64,000 nt of DNA, from NCBI GenBank assembly GCA_900109435.1, contig FNZT01000007.1:62001-126000 (forward strand), in the 5' to 3' direction. Positions 35,480-43,604 of the stretch are shown piece by piece. Each line of letters begins with the position of its first letter. The stretch's first letter is position 1. The notes below the pieces were generated by a model, which saw nothing but the letters and a program-made list of their open reading frames with translations, made no database searches and was not told where the DNA came from. Source of the stretch: Ruminococcus sp. YRD2003. GTDB taxonomy: Bacteria > Bacillota > Clostridia > Oscillospirales > Ruminococcaceae. The position numbers and the translations under genes were made by a program.

Positions 35480-36262
35480 TCAGCTCTTTTTTCTGTAGCC
35501 CGTCGGGGTCACCCCTACTATTTTCTTGAACTGGCGCATGAAGTGCTCCTCGTTATCATAGCCGCACATCGCCGCCACCTGCGACACGGTACAGCTTGTC
35601 TCGCTGAGTATCTCCTTAGCCTTTTCTATCTTGCCGTTGATGACGTCGGTCATGCACGATACGCCGAACACCTCGCGGTAGATATGCTGGAAATAAGACC
35701 TCGACATATTCACGTCAGCCGCCATGAGGTCGACGTTCCATTTCTTCTGCGGATTGCGGTAGATCTTCTCGCGGAGCTCCACAAGCAGATTATAGTGAGG
35801 CTCTGCCGCCGACGACTGGCTTATCTCGCGCGGACGGCACTGCTCATCGACCTTCAGCAGCAGCGTTTTCAGCATTACGTCCGTCATTTTCAGTCTGTGG
35901 CTGTTCATCGAGTAGAACTCCGACGTGATATTTCGCATGAGGGCGTCGATAAAGTCGGTATCGGCAAAGCGCAGCGGCAGATTGAAAATGAGTTCGAGCG
36001 GCTCGAAGAACTCGCTGTCGCCCTCGGCATCGAAAACGAGCCAATTGCAGACAAGGAAGTCGTCCTCGGCAGCGTAGTCGACATCGCAGCTCCCGTCGTA
36101 GACGATGAGGGTATCCTCGGGAAGCACGGCTTTTCTGCCTCCGAAGCGGAAGCTGATACGGCTTTTTGCGTGGACGAGCAGGAAAACCCCCGCCTCATTA
36201 TCTCGGTGAAAGCTATAGCCGCTCTCATACACCGAGCCGTAGCCTGTTGCGCGGATATTCAC
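35480..36262 (-). CDS. AraC-family transcriptional regulator
   Basis: A 260-residue regulator. The N-terminal cupin-like sensing half (to about 140) precedes two C-terminal helix-turn-helix motifs. The family signature is seen in VSQVAAMCGYDNEEHFMRQFKKIVGVTPTGYRK. The ligand is unknown. It is the last gene of a dense minus-strand string, 3 bases after the 3-methyladenine glycosylase gene. The low spacing suggests co-transcription, without a functional link being evident. Confidence 0.9.
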   Translation of the reverse strand: MNIRATGYGSVYESGYSFHRDNEAGVFLLVHAKSRISFRFGGRKAVLPEDTLIVYDGSCDVDYAAEDDFLVCNWLVFDAEGDSEFFEPLELIFNLPLRFADTDFIDALMRNITSEFYSMNSHRLKMTDVMLKTLLLKVDEQCRPREISQSSAAEPHYNLLVELREKIYRNPQKKWNVDLMAADVNMSRSYFQHIYREVFGVSCMTDVINGKIEKAKEILSETSCTVSQVAAMCGYDNEEHFMRQFKKIVGVTPTGYRKKS

Positions 36263-36265
36263 GGT

Positions 36266-36781
36266 TCACTCCTCCTTTTCTGCGATAAAACGCCATTCTA
36301 TGCTTTTCCAGTAATCCCCCGCGTAGTCTATCCCCACGCGCGGAGCCGTCCTTATCCTCGGGTGGAATCCGTCATCCTCGAACCATATCCTCTCATTCCC
36401 GTCGACAGGCTCGCCGTTGAAGCTCCCGTCAACCTTCAGGTATTTCGTCAGCTTTGCGGGACCGTCGTGCAGTTCTCCCGCGCGCAGGAGCACGCCCTGC
36501 GGCTGACCGTTCTCGCCCGTTATCACATTCATGAGCCAGTGCATACCGTAGCAGAGGTAGACGTATATCCTTCCGCTCTCGCCGAAGAGCAGCTCCGTCC
36601 GTGGAGTACGCCCCTTTGCGGCATGACAGCCCTTGTCCTCCTCACCGCGGTAAGCCTCTGTCTCGGCTATGCGCTCGCGGAGCTCGCTGCCGTCGGGCAG
36701 TCTTCGCACGAGCACCTTTCCCACGAGGTCGGGGGCGACGTCAAGCACATCCCGCGCGAAAAAATCAGCACCGAGCCTCAT
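36266..36781 (-). CDS. 3-methyladenine DNA glycosylase (AAG/MPG family)
   Basis: A 171-residue enzyme of the AAG family, which removes alkylated purines from DNA. Seen are LVGKVLVRR, ETEAYRGEEDKGCHAAKGRTPRTELLF and GRIYVYLCYGMHWLMNV, where the family has Glu and Tyr catalytic or intercalating residues. The usual DPASH sequence is replaced by DKGCH, a modest variation. The protein is slightly shorter than many relatives (about 190-200). The ATG overlaps the RqcH stop by 4 bases, so translation is coupled. Confidence 0.9.
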   Translation of the reverse strand: MRLGADFFARDVLDVAPDLVGKVLVRRLPDGSELRERIAETEAYRGEEDKGCHAAKGRTPRTELLFGESGRIYVYLCYGMHWLMNVITGENGQPQGVLLRAGELHDGPAKLTKYLKVDGSFNGEPVDGNERIWFEDDGFHPRIRTAPRVGIDYAGDYWKSIEWRFIAEKEE

Positions 36782-38529
36782 ACTCTCAGGCTTTGCTCAA
36801 GCTCGGTATCGGGCTTGACGAAGGCGGTCTTGTAGTTGGTGAAAATGACCTTTCCGGGCTTTGCACCCGATGGCTTCTTCACGTACCGCGCGAGGCAATA
36901 GTCCACAGGCACGAGCGTGGAATTGCGTCCCTTGCTGTTGACGGCGGCTATTATCGCAGCCTCCTCAATGGTCTTGTCGGGGGGAGTTGCACCGTCGGTC
37001 ACGATGATGACGTGCGAGCCCGTAATTGTCTGCGTATGGAGCCATATATCGGACTTTTCCGCGAATTTTAGCGTAAGCTGGTCGTTCTGGCAGTTGTTGC
37101 GCCCGACAAGAATCGTGTAGCCGTCCGACGACCTGTACTCTATCGGCGGCAGCGCCTTCGGAGGCTTCGCCTTTCCGCCTCCCGAGCGGATATAGCCCTG
37201 CTGCACAAGCTCAAGGCGGAGCTGAATGATGTCGTTTTCGGATTCGGCACGGGTCAGGGCGTCGAACACGCTGTCGAGGTAGGCAAGCTCCTCCTCGCCC
37301 TTCTCTATCTGTCCCGCGAGCTTCTCCTCGGCGGTCACGCACTTCTTGTACTCGGAGTAGTACCTCTGCGCGTTCTGAGCGGGAGTCTTGCGGATATCGA
37401 GCTCAATGCTGACCGTCGGGCAGCCCTCCTCGTAGAAGTTCTCGACTTCCGCGGAGCTGTCGCCCTTCTGTATGCGGTAGATATTGGCAGAGATGAGGTC
37501 TCCCCACAGCTTGAACCTGTCCTTTTCCGCGCAGGCAGCGAGCTCCTGCTGCTGAGCCGAGATACGGCGCGATGTGCGCTCGGTGAGATTGACGAGGAGC
37601 TTGAACAGGTCATTTGCCCGCTGCTTTGTGCGGGCGGCACGGTCGCGCTCGTAGTAGAAGTAGTCGAGGAGCTCCGACGCCGAGCCGAGCTCCTTTGTCA
37701 GCATGAGCGTGCCGTACTGATTAAGGCGCACAAAGGAGAAATCCTTGAGCATACCGTCTCTGTCGGCGGCGACACAGAAGCAGCACTCGCCCTCGGTGAG
37801 CTTCTGCTTTGCGGACTTTATCGCAAAGAGCAGACGGTCGAGCTGGTCGCCGTCAACAGTGTCGCTGCGCAGCTCCGCCCCCCTGCCCGCGAAGAATGTC
37901 CACTCCCTCGCGAGCACGGGCGATATCCCCTCGAATACGCGTATCAGCGCCTTTGAGAGCTCCGCGGGCTGCACCTCACGCAGGCGCTCCTTTATCTCGT
38001 CGGGCTCGGCGGTCAGGAAATTGAGCCTGTCGTCGCGCGGCGGGAGCGTGTACTTCATCCCTGGCAGCACCATTCGCTCGCGTGACATCTCCTCGTCGAC
38101 GCGCTTGATACTGTCAATGACCCTGCCCTCGTGGTCGATGACGATAAGATTCGAGCACCTGCCCATTATCTCGCAGGCGAGCGTTACCGTCACAACGTCG
38201 CCGAGCTCGTTCACGCACTCGAAGTCGAGGAAGAGTATTCGCTCGAGCCCGTCCTGCCGCACCGCAATGAGCTTTCCGCTGCCGAGGCGCTTGCGCAGGA
38301 GCATACAGAACATCGGCGGTGTCTGCGGGTTATCGACCGACTTCTCGGTGACATGAACTCGCGCGCTGCCCGCATTCGCCGAAATATAGAGCTTTTTGCT
38401 GCCCGAGCGTGTGCGTATGGAGATGACAGCCTCCTCGCGTGAGGGCTGGTGTATCTTCTCGATACGACCGCCGACAAGCGGCTGCAACTCGTTCTTAACT
38501 GCGTACAGAAATGCTCCGTCCAGAGCCAT
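36778..38529 (-). CDS. rqcH: RqcH-like NFACT protein (ribosome quality control, fibronectin-binding family)
   Basis: A 583-residue NFACT-family protein. It has the N-terminal NFACT-N fold (MALDGAFLYAVKNELQPLVGGRIEKIHQPSREE), a central coiled coil (about 290-430) and a C-terminal NFACT-R domain (DIWLHTQTITGSHVII, GRNSTLVPVDYCLARYVKKPSGAKPGKV). RqcH recognises stalled 50S-peptidyl-tRNA complexes and adds alanine tails. Its length matches Firmicute homologues. It is coupled to the downstream glycosylase gene. Confidence 0.93.
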   Translation of the reverse strand: MALDGAFLYAVKNELQPLVGGRIEKIHQPSREEAVISIRTRSGSKKLYISANAGSARVHVTEKSVDNPQTPPMFCMLLRKRLGSGKLIAVRQDGLERILFLDFECVNELGDVVTVTLACEIMGRCSNLIVIDHEGRVIDSIKRVDEEMSRERMVLPGMKYTLPPRDDRLNFLTAEPDEIKERLREVQPAELSKALIRVFEGISPVLAREWTFFAGRGAELRSDTVDGDQLDRLLFAIKSAKQKLTEGECCFCVAADRDGMLKDFSFVRLNQYGTLMLTKELGSASELLDYFYYERDRAARTKQRANDLFKLLVNLTERTSRRISAQQQELAACAEKDRFKLWGDLISANIYRIQKGDSSAEVENFYEEGCPTVSIELDIRKTPAQNAQRYYSEYKKCVTAEEKLAGQIEKGEEELAYLDSVFDALTRAESENDIIQLRLELVQQGYIRSGGGKAKPPKALPPIEYRSSDGYTILVGRNNCQNDQLTLKFAEKSDIWLHTQTITGSHVIIVTDGATPPDKTIEEAAIIAAVNSKGRNSTLVPVDYCLARYVKKPSGAKPGKVIFTNYKTAFVKPDTELEQSLRV

Positions 38530-38533
38530 AGTA

Positions 38534-39280
38534 TCAATCCTCTCGTTTTAAGCCCCACAGTCCGTAGGGGTCATTTTTCAGCTCATTCTCATACAGCGAC
38601 ACCACCGACCAAATATCGAAGAACATCGCCTTACAGCCGCCAATCATTGCCTCCTTTATGAGTCCGCGCTCATATGCCATAGCCTGTATGGTGTACCACG
38701 CCTTCACGGGAGGGTGTGCGGTTTCTATGAACCACTCATCGGGCGGATAAATGCGGTCTATCGCCTCATTTGTCGCTGATATCGCGCAGATGTCAGCAGG
38801 AGTTATCGGCTCAACGTAGTGCATGGCAGTGAGCTTGTAAATGTCCACACCGAGCAGCAGAGCCATTCCGCCGTGGTGTATGGCATAGTCGAGCCCGCCC
38901 GTCAGAGCCTCTCGGGCGAACTTTCCCCAGCCTGCCGTGCTTATGGTATCGCGGCCGCAGACCGTATCGGGGAGCTGCCTGAACGTATCCGCGATAACGC
39001 CCATGGCAGTCGTCGGAGCATCGGGGTCGAGCACCTTTATCTTGACCGTAATGCCGAGCTGTCTGTCGGCATCGGTCGGCGCGAGCTCCCTGCTGAGCCT
39101 GAGCGCGGGCATAAAGATGCTGCCCTCGTCGGTTACGAGCTCCTTTAGCGTGTCGATGACAGTCATCGCACCGCCCTCGAGCTCCCCGAAGCTGCTCAGC
39201 GAGCTGTGTACCTCCAGTATCATGCCCTTTTCCACGCCGAGCCCTCTCAGCGCGTGTTTCAGTTCCGCTTTTGTTACCAT
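38534..39280 (-). CDS. AAC(3)-family N-acetyltransferase
   Basis: A 248-residue member of the antibiotic N-acetyltransferase family. Seen are a LEVHSSLSSFGELEGGAMTVIDTL start, the PTDADRQLGITVK segment, and GGLDYAIHHGGMALLLGVDIYKLTAMHYVE, which contains the conserved GVD/H positions. Family members acetylate the 3-amino group of aminoglycosides, but chromosomal homologues in Firmicutes often have no known resistance role (some act on other amines). It lies in an ordinary housekeeping string, and no mobile context is seen. Confidence 0.85.
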   Translation of the reverse strand: MVTKAELKHALRGLGVEKGMILEVHSSLSSFGELEGGAMTVIDTLKELVTDEGSIFMPALRLSRELAPTDADRQLGITVKIKVLDPDAPTTAMGVIADTFRQLPDTVCGRDTISTAGWGKFAREALTGGLDYAIHHGGMALLLGVDIYKLTAMHYVEPITPADICAISATNEAIDRIYPPDEWFIETAHPPVKAWYTIQAMAYERGLIKEAMIGGCKAMFFDIWSVVSLYENELKNDPYGLWGLKRED

Positions 39281-39289
39281 TTTCCGCTC

Positions 39290-40189
39290 CTATCCGAAAT
39301 TCTTCGCAATAAAATCAAGCAAGGGCTTGCGAACGATGAGCTCCCTGTTTCCGCGCCACCACAGGAACGCCTCATTCAGAGCTCCCGTCAGCGGCGTGAC
39401 TTTCGGCATTATCCTGCTCATCTCCTGCACATCGAGGACATATTCATAGTCGTAGAACGGGAAGTAACTCCGCTGCGGCACCTCCGCGCCCACATATCTG
39501 AGCTCGGGCTCCTTGCCGAGAACTGCATAGCAGAGGCGTACCCACTGCTCACACGTGACGGTTTCGGGGTCACCGACGTTGAATATGCGCTGCTCGGGCT
39601 GCTTGTCGAGAAGAAACTCCATGAAGCGGCACATATCACCGATGTGGAAGAATTGCAGCCGCATCTGCCCGTCCTTCGGGAGATAGAAGGGTCTGCCCGC
39701 CTCGGCGCACTCGAAGACGAACGCCTCGCGGTAGAGATTGTTCATCGCGCCGCAGAGGTACGGCGGACGCAGGATATAGGCGTTCGGGACGTTTGAGCGC
39801 AGCCATTCCTCGGCGGCGAGCTTATCGGTTCCGTACGCCCCCCAGACGGAATTCGGACCGCACTCCATGTCCTCGCGGAAGGGCTGCGGCAGGGTCTCGG
39901 GGTAGACAGCGCTCGAGCTGACGAAGATGTAGCTCCCGAAGTCTCCGAGCGCCTTGTACAGCGTGCGGACGTCATTCTCGTTGTAGGACGTCACATCGAG
40001 CACAGCGTCGAAGCTGTACTCCTTCAGCACGTCGCCGAGGGAGTGCCTGTCCGCGCAGATATGGCGCACATTCTCCGACTGCGGCTTGCTTCCGCGGTTG
40101 AGGACATAGACTTCGTGTCCCTTAGCCGCGAAAAATTCGGCAGTGTATCGGCTTGCAAAGACCGTTCCGCCAGTGACTAATATTTTCAT
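39290..40189 (-). CDS. NAD-dependent epimerase/dehydratase
   Basis: A 299-residue extended short-chain dehydrogenase. The N-terminal nucleotide-binding motif is TGGTVFASRYTAEFF, the active-site region VSSSAVYPE, and YGTDK is a YxxxK pair. FHIGDMCRFMEFLL and IFNVGDPETVT are typical of sugar-nucleotide epimerases. The substrate cannot be assigned. The glycine pattern (TGGTVFAS) is less regular than GxxGxxG, as in isoflavone-reductase-like or CsbB-like relatives. Confidence 0.88.
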   Translation of the reverse strand: MKILVTGGTVFASRYTAEFFAAKGHEVYVLNRGSKPQSENVRHICADRHSLGDVLKEYSFDAVLDVTSYNENDVRTLYKALGDFGSYIFVSSSAVYPETLPQPFREDMECGPNSVWGAYGTDKLAAEEWLRSNVPNAYILRPPYLCGAMNNLYREAFVFECAEAGRPFYLPKDGQMRLQFFHIGDMCRFMEFLLDKQPEQRIFNVGDPETVTCEQWVRLCYAVLGKEPELRYVGAEVPQRSYFPFYDYEYVLDVQEMSRIMPKVTPLTGALNEAFLWWRGNRELIVRKPLLDFIAKNFG

Positions 40190-40199
40190 CTTTCGCCCC

Positions 40200-41021
40200 T
40201 CATTTCTTGCGATAAGTCAGCACCTCAAAATCCGCCTGTGTCGTCAGTTCAGCAAGAGCTTCAAGACGTTCCTGCTCAGTCCTGCCCGTTTTGTAGTAAT
40301 ACGGAGTCATCGAGAACAGGCTGCGGATATCCGAACTGTCGCGGAGCTCCATAGTGAAGCTGACACGGCGGGCGGAGATATGTTCAAAGCCCTCGAGCTC
40401 ATACGGCTTGACCTCATTCCTGTACGGAGTCTCGTATATCGCCTTTTTCAGCTCCCACAGGTGGTTCTCGGCGGGTATCGCCATTATCATCACGCCGCTT
40501 TTTTTCAGCACTCGGCTGTACTCCTCGCCGCAGTATGGAGCGAACATCGTGACGAGCATATCGCAGCTCCCGCTCGCGACAGGCAGGTGAAACACACTTG
40601 CGGCGGCAAATCTCACGGACTTGTCGCGCTTGGCAGCGTACTCGACAGCCACCTTTGAGATGTCTATCCCGTACATTTTGACCGCAATATCCGACCTGTC
40701 AAAACTTGCTCTGATATTGGAGGTATAGAACCCCTCCCCGCAGCCCGCGTCGAGGACGGCGCTGCTATTTTTCGCGTATTTCAGGGTCTCCTCGCACACA
40801 GCCTCACACAGCGGAGCATAGTATCCCTTATTGAGAAAAACCCGCCGCGCCTGCACCATGAGCTTATTGTCGCCATGAACAGCCTTGCCCGTATGCTTCG
40901 AGAGCAGCAGATTCACATAGCCGCTCCGCGCGATATCGAAGCTGTGCCGCTTCGGGCAGATATAGCTTTTCCCCGTATTTTCGAGCATTTCCCCGCATAC
41001 AGGACATATCAGCACGCTCAT
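40200..41021 (-). CDS. RlmA-like 23S rRNA (guanine-N1) methyltransferase
   Basis: A 273-residue enzyme. An N-terminal zinc finger (CPVC..CPKRHSFD) and the SGYVNLLL motif are typical of RlmA. A class I methyltransferase domain follows with VLDAGCGEGFYTSNI. RlmA enzymes methylate G745 or G748 of 23S rRNA; the exact site is not predictable here. ATG 41021 is chosen because GAGGTGG lies five bases upstream, while GTG 41030 overlaps it. It is adjacent to the TrmK-NIF3 gene, also an RNA-modification locus. Confidence 0.9.
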   Translation of the reverse strand: MSVLICPVCGEMLENTGKSYICPKRHSFDIARSGYVNLLLSKHTGKAVHGDNKLMVQARRVFLNKGYYAPLCEAVCEETLKYAKNSSAVLDAGCGEGFYTSNIRASFDRSDIAVKMYGIDISKVAVEYAAKRDKSVRFAAASVFHLPVASGSCDMLVTMFAPYCGEEYSRVLKKSGVMIMAIPAENHLWELKKAIYETPYRNEVKPYELEGFEHISARRVSFTMELRDSSDIRSLFSMTPYYYKTGRTEQERLEALAELTTQADFEVLTYRKK

Positions 41022-41031
41022 ATCCGCCACC

Positions 41032-42468
41032 TCAGAAGTACACGCACGGGTCGACGGAGCTCTCCGCTATCTCGACATCGAGCCGCGGGAATTTCTTCTC
41101 AAGCACATAGCGTATCTCCTCAAGGACAGGATACTCAGTATGGAAATGGCCGCAGTCAAAGAGGCTGATACCGCAATTTTCCGCTTCATACCACACATCA
41201 TGCTTGACGTCGCCTGTCACGAAGGTATCACAGCCCTTAGCAGCAGCATCAGCGGCGAAAGAACCTCCCGAACCTGAACAAAAACCGATTTTATGCACTT
41301 TTCCGGCTCCTGAAGAGGCGCGGATAAACTCGCAGCCGAACATATCCTTGAGTGCCGCGGCAAAATCCGCTGAGCTGACGCTCTCCGCAAGCGTAACAAT
41401 GTAACCGCACTCCTCGTCGTTGATGAATTCGGGCTCGCTGCCGAATCCGAACCTGCGCTCCAGCTCGCGCAATATCGCACCATTCGTACCGAGCGGCGAT
41501 TTATCGACGTTTGTATGCATACAAAGCGCCGCGATATCCTCACTGATAAGCTTGAAAACGGGGTCGCTGCGTGTGATGCGTCTGCGCGGCTCGAATATAA
41601 CGGGGTGGTGCGAGATGATGAGGTCAGCGCACTTACCTGCCGCCTCTGCGACAGCCGCGCAGCTGATGTCGAGAGAGAGGAGCACCGTACTGCACTCCAT
41701 GTACGAATTCTCGACGAGCAGCCCCGAGTTGTCCCATTTTTCCTGTTTCGCGAAGGGGTAGACGCTGTCGAGATGCTCCACTACCTGCTGCATACTCACG
41801 GTGTCTATTCCATCGGACATCTTCCTGCCGAGAGCGCGATAGTGTGCAGACTCGCTCGCTTTCCCCGATTTTTCGAGATTTTCCGCTATCTTCATCAGCC
41901 TCTCGGACTCGCGCTGCCTGTACTTGCGGGTCAGCGGCTGTTCATCGTCGAAGAAGCCGTACATCGCCTCAAATTCTGTCAGGCGGCTGTCGGTCAGCGA
42001 AGTCTCCGCTGCGATGACAGTATAGAGCTTGTCCCCGTCCTCGACGAGCTGCTCTCCGACGATCTCCAGCCCGAGCTCATACAGTCTTTTCCGCAGTATT
42101 TCAGCCTTAGTCATTGGCTGGAGCACCCAGCGGACGCCCTCTGGAGCCTTTTCTATGGCAGCAGCGATGATATCGGCGATAGTCTCTCCGCCCATTCCTG
42201 CGATGACGACGTCGCTGACTCCATTGAGCGGCACTTCCGCCAACCCGTCAGACAGCACGAGGTCAACCTTATCAGTTATCTGATACTTCTCTACGGTACG
42301 CCGCGCGGAATCGAGCGGTCCCTCCTTGATGTCGGACGCAATAACGCGCTCGCACTTCCCCGAGCGTATCAGCTCCGCCGCGAGCAGAGCGTGGTCTGTG
42401 CCAACATCGCACACTATCCCCTCTCCTCCGACAAGGTCAAAGCAGGTCTGCAATCTTACATCGAGCAT
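41032..42468 (-). CDS. TrmK-NIF3 fusion: tRNA (adenine-N1) methyltransferase plus DUF34/NIF3 domain
   Basis: A 478-residue fusion. Residues 1-220 match TrmK, which methylates A22 of tRNA (CDVGTDHALLA, ASDIKEGPLDSA, AGMGGETIADII). Residues ~225-478 match the NIF3 metal-binding family (ISHHPVIFEP, HTNVDKSPLGTNGAI, GDVKHD, DCGHFHTEYP). In many Firmicutes these are two neighbouring genes (yqfN and yqfO in Bacillus). Here the frame is continuous across the junction near 41796. The start at ATG 42468 has GGAGG six bases upstream; TTG 42483 would contain this site. Confidence 0.92.
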   Translation of the reverse strand: MLDVRLQTCFDLVGGEGIVCDVGTDHALLAAELIRSGKCERVIASDIKEGPLDSARRTVEKYQITDKVDLVLSDGLAEVPLNGVSDVVIAGMGGETIADIIAAAIEKAPEGVRWVLQPMTKAEILRKRLYELGLEIVGEQLVEDGDKLYTVIAAETSLTDSRLTEFEAMYGFFDDEQPLTRKYRQRESERLMKIAENLEKSGKASESAHYRALGRKMSDGIDTVSMQQVVEHLDSVYPFAKQEKWDNSGLLVENSYMECSTVLLSLDISCAAVAEAAGKCADLIISHHPVIFEPRRRITRSDPVFKLISEDIAALCMHTNVDKSPLGTNGAILRELERRFGFGSEPEFINDEECGYIVTLAESVSSADFAAALKDMFGCEFIRASSGAGKVHKIGFCSGSGGSFAADAAAKGCDTFVTGDVKHDVWYEAENCGISLFDCGHFHTEYPVLEEIRYVLEKKFPRLDVEIAESSVDPCVYF

Positions 42469-42535
42469 AAAAAACCTCCGCAAATCAAAAATTTCGGCGT
42501 GCCGAAGCCCGACACGCCGCGCTTGTACTATTTAA

Positions 42536-42814
42536 TTAGCCCTCGGAATTGAGCTTAGCGAAACAGTCGCTGCAATATACAGGTCTGCCGTCCTTGGGCT
42601 CGAATGGCACCTTTGCCTCTCCGCCGCAGGTAGCACAGACGCCCGTATACATAACGCGCTCAGCTCTGCCCGCATTCTTTCTTGCGTCGCGGCAAGCCTT
42701 GCAGCGCTGGGGCTCATGTGTGAGACCTTTTTCTGCGTAAAATTCCTGTTCGCCTGCTGTGAATACGAACTCGTTTCCACAATCCTTGCAGACTAATGTC
42801 TTGTCTTCGTACAT
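42536..42814 (-). CDS. zinc-ribbon protein (zf-trcl type)
   Basis: A 92-residue protein. The first zinc ribbon is LVCKDCGNEFVFTAGEQEFY...RCKACR and the second pair of knuckles CATCGG...PVYCSDC. Small proteins of this type are common in Clostridia, with unknown function. ATG 42814 has CGAGGT upstream. A longer frame to 42880 runs through a tRNA-like sequence and is rejected. Confidence 0.88.
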   Translation of the reverse strand: MYEDKTLVCKDCGNEFVFTAGEQEFYAEKGLTHEPQRCKACRDARKNAGRAERVMYTGVCATCGGEAKVPFEPKDGRPVYCSDCFAKLNSEG

Positions 42815-42944
42815 TTTCAATACCTCGCTTATAATATTTGGACCACGAGTCGGGCTCACACCGACACCTTTGATAAACAACGCTCTTGATTTAAGCTACC
42901 CGGCCATATACTGAGCTGCCGCACTCTTGGCGAACAGTTCGTTT

Positions 42945-43520
42945 TTATTTCAGATACGCACGTATCTTCCGCCTTGCTCTTTGCATGGCGTTATCGACAG
43001 ATTTTTCGGATATACCGAGTTTTTCCGCAGTTTCCCTATAGCTCGCCCCGCGTATCACGGTATCGAACACTCTCCGCTCGGTACCCGAAAGCGCATTCTC
43101 AACAGCGCTTCTTAGCTCCGAGAAGAACTCCTTGTTCATATAGATGCTCTCGGGAGTCTCGCTCTCGGAGAGTATCTCCTCGCCGAAGTCGTCGATACAC
43201 TCGCACGCTGCGGGAGCTTTCGCCGCCCTCGCGCACACCGAGCGCATACGGTTGACGATACACACCTCCGCAAATGTGGAGAACTTCGCATTTCTGCCCT
43301 TATCGTAGGAAGTTATAGCCTTCAGAAGAGCCATAAGCCCCTCCTGACAGAGGTCATCGCGGTCGGACTCGGAAGCAGAATACACAGCCGCCTTGATAAA
43401 GATAAGCTTTGTATACCTTAGCAGAAGCGTCTCACACGCGAGCTTATCGGTCGCGGCTCTGTCCGCGAGCTCCTCGTCGGACATTCCGCTGTAAACATTG
43501 ATACTATCCAGTTCTTCCAC
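42945..43520 (-). CDS. RNA polymerase sigma-70-family factor, sigma-H-like
   Basis: A 191-residue sigma factor. Region 2 is DRDDLCQEGLMALLKAITSYD and TFAEVCIVNRMRS; region 4 is YRETAEKLGISEKSVDNAMQRARRKI. Overall it resembles Spo0H/SigH-type factors by size and region spacing. It begins with GTG at 43520, with AAGGAG eight bases upstream. It is not obviously of the sigma-B/F class expected to act with the STAS/RsbW module, so I do not assign it to that switch. Confidence 0.88.
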   Translation of the reverse strand: MEELDSINVYSGMSDEELADRAATDKLACETLLLRYTKLIFIKAAVYSASESDRDDLCQEGLMALLKAITSYDKGRNAKFSTFAEVCIVNRMRSVCARAAKAPAACECIDDFGEEILSESETPESIYMNKEFFSELRSAVENALSGTERRVFDTVIRGASYRETAEKLGISEKSVDNAMQRARRKIRAYLK

Positions 43521-43564
43521 AGGCTGTTCTCCTTGCGGTCAGATGAGCGATAAACAATAACGTG

Positions 43565-43593
43565 CGGCGGTCCATGTGATGACAGGACCGCCG
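43565..43593 (-). terminator. terminator after the DivIVA-like gene
   Basis: CGGCGGTCC (43565-43573) pairs perfectly with GGACCGCCG (43585-43593). On the minus strand it is followed by CACGTTATTGTTT, 10 bases past the stop region of 43605. Confidence 0.7.
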
Positions 43594-43604
43594 TCACAGT
43601 CATT

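Noticed and set aside
35543..36835. 430-residue plus-strand frame
   Set aside because: It is antisense to the AraC and 3-methyladenine glycosylase genes, both of which have clear family motifs.
38534..39280. acquired aminoglycoside resistance gene
   Set aside because: The family match is clear, but the gene sits in a housekeeping string with no mobile element, so a resistance role is not supported.
42536..42880. longer 114-residue start for the zinc-ribbon gene
   Set aside because: The extra N-terminal residues are translated from a tRNA-like sequence; the ribosome site fits ATG 42814.
42945..43520. sigma factor as target of the STAS/RsbW module
   Set aside because: It resembles sigma-H, not the sigma-B/F group, and is 35 kb away in an unrelated gene string.
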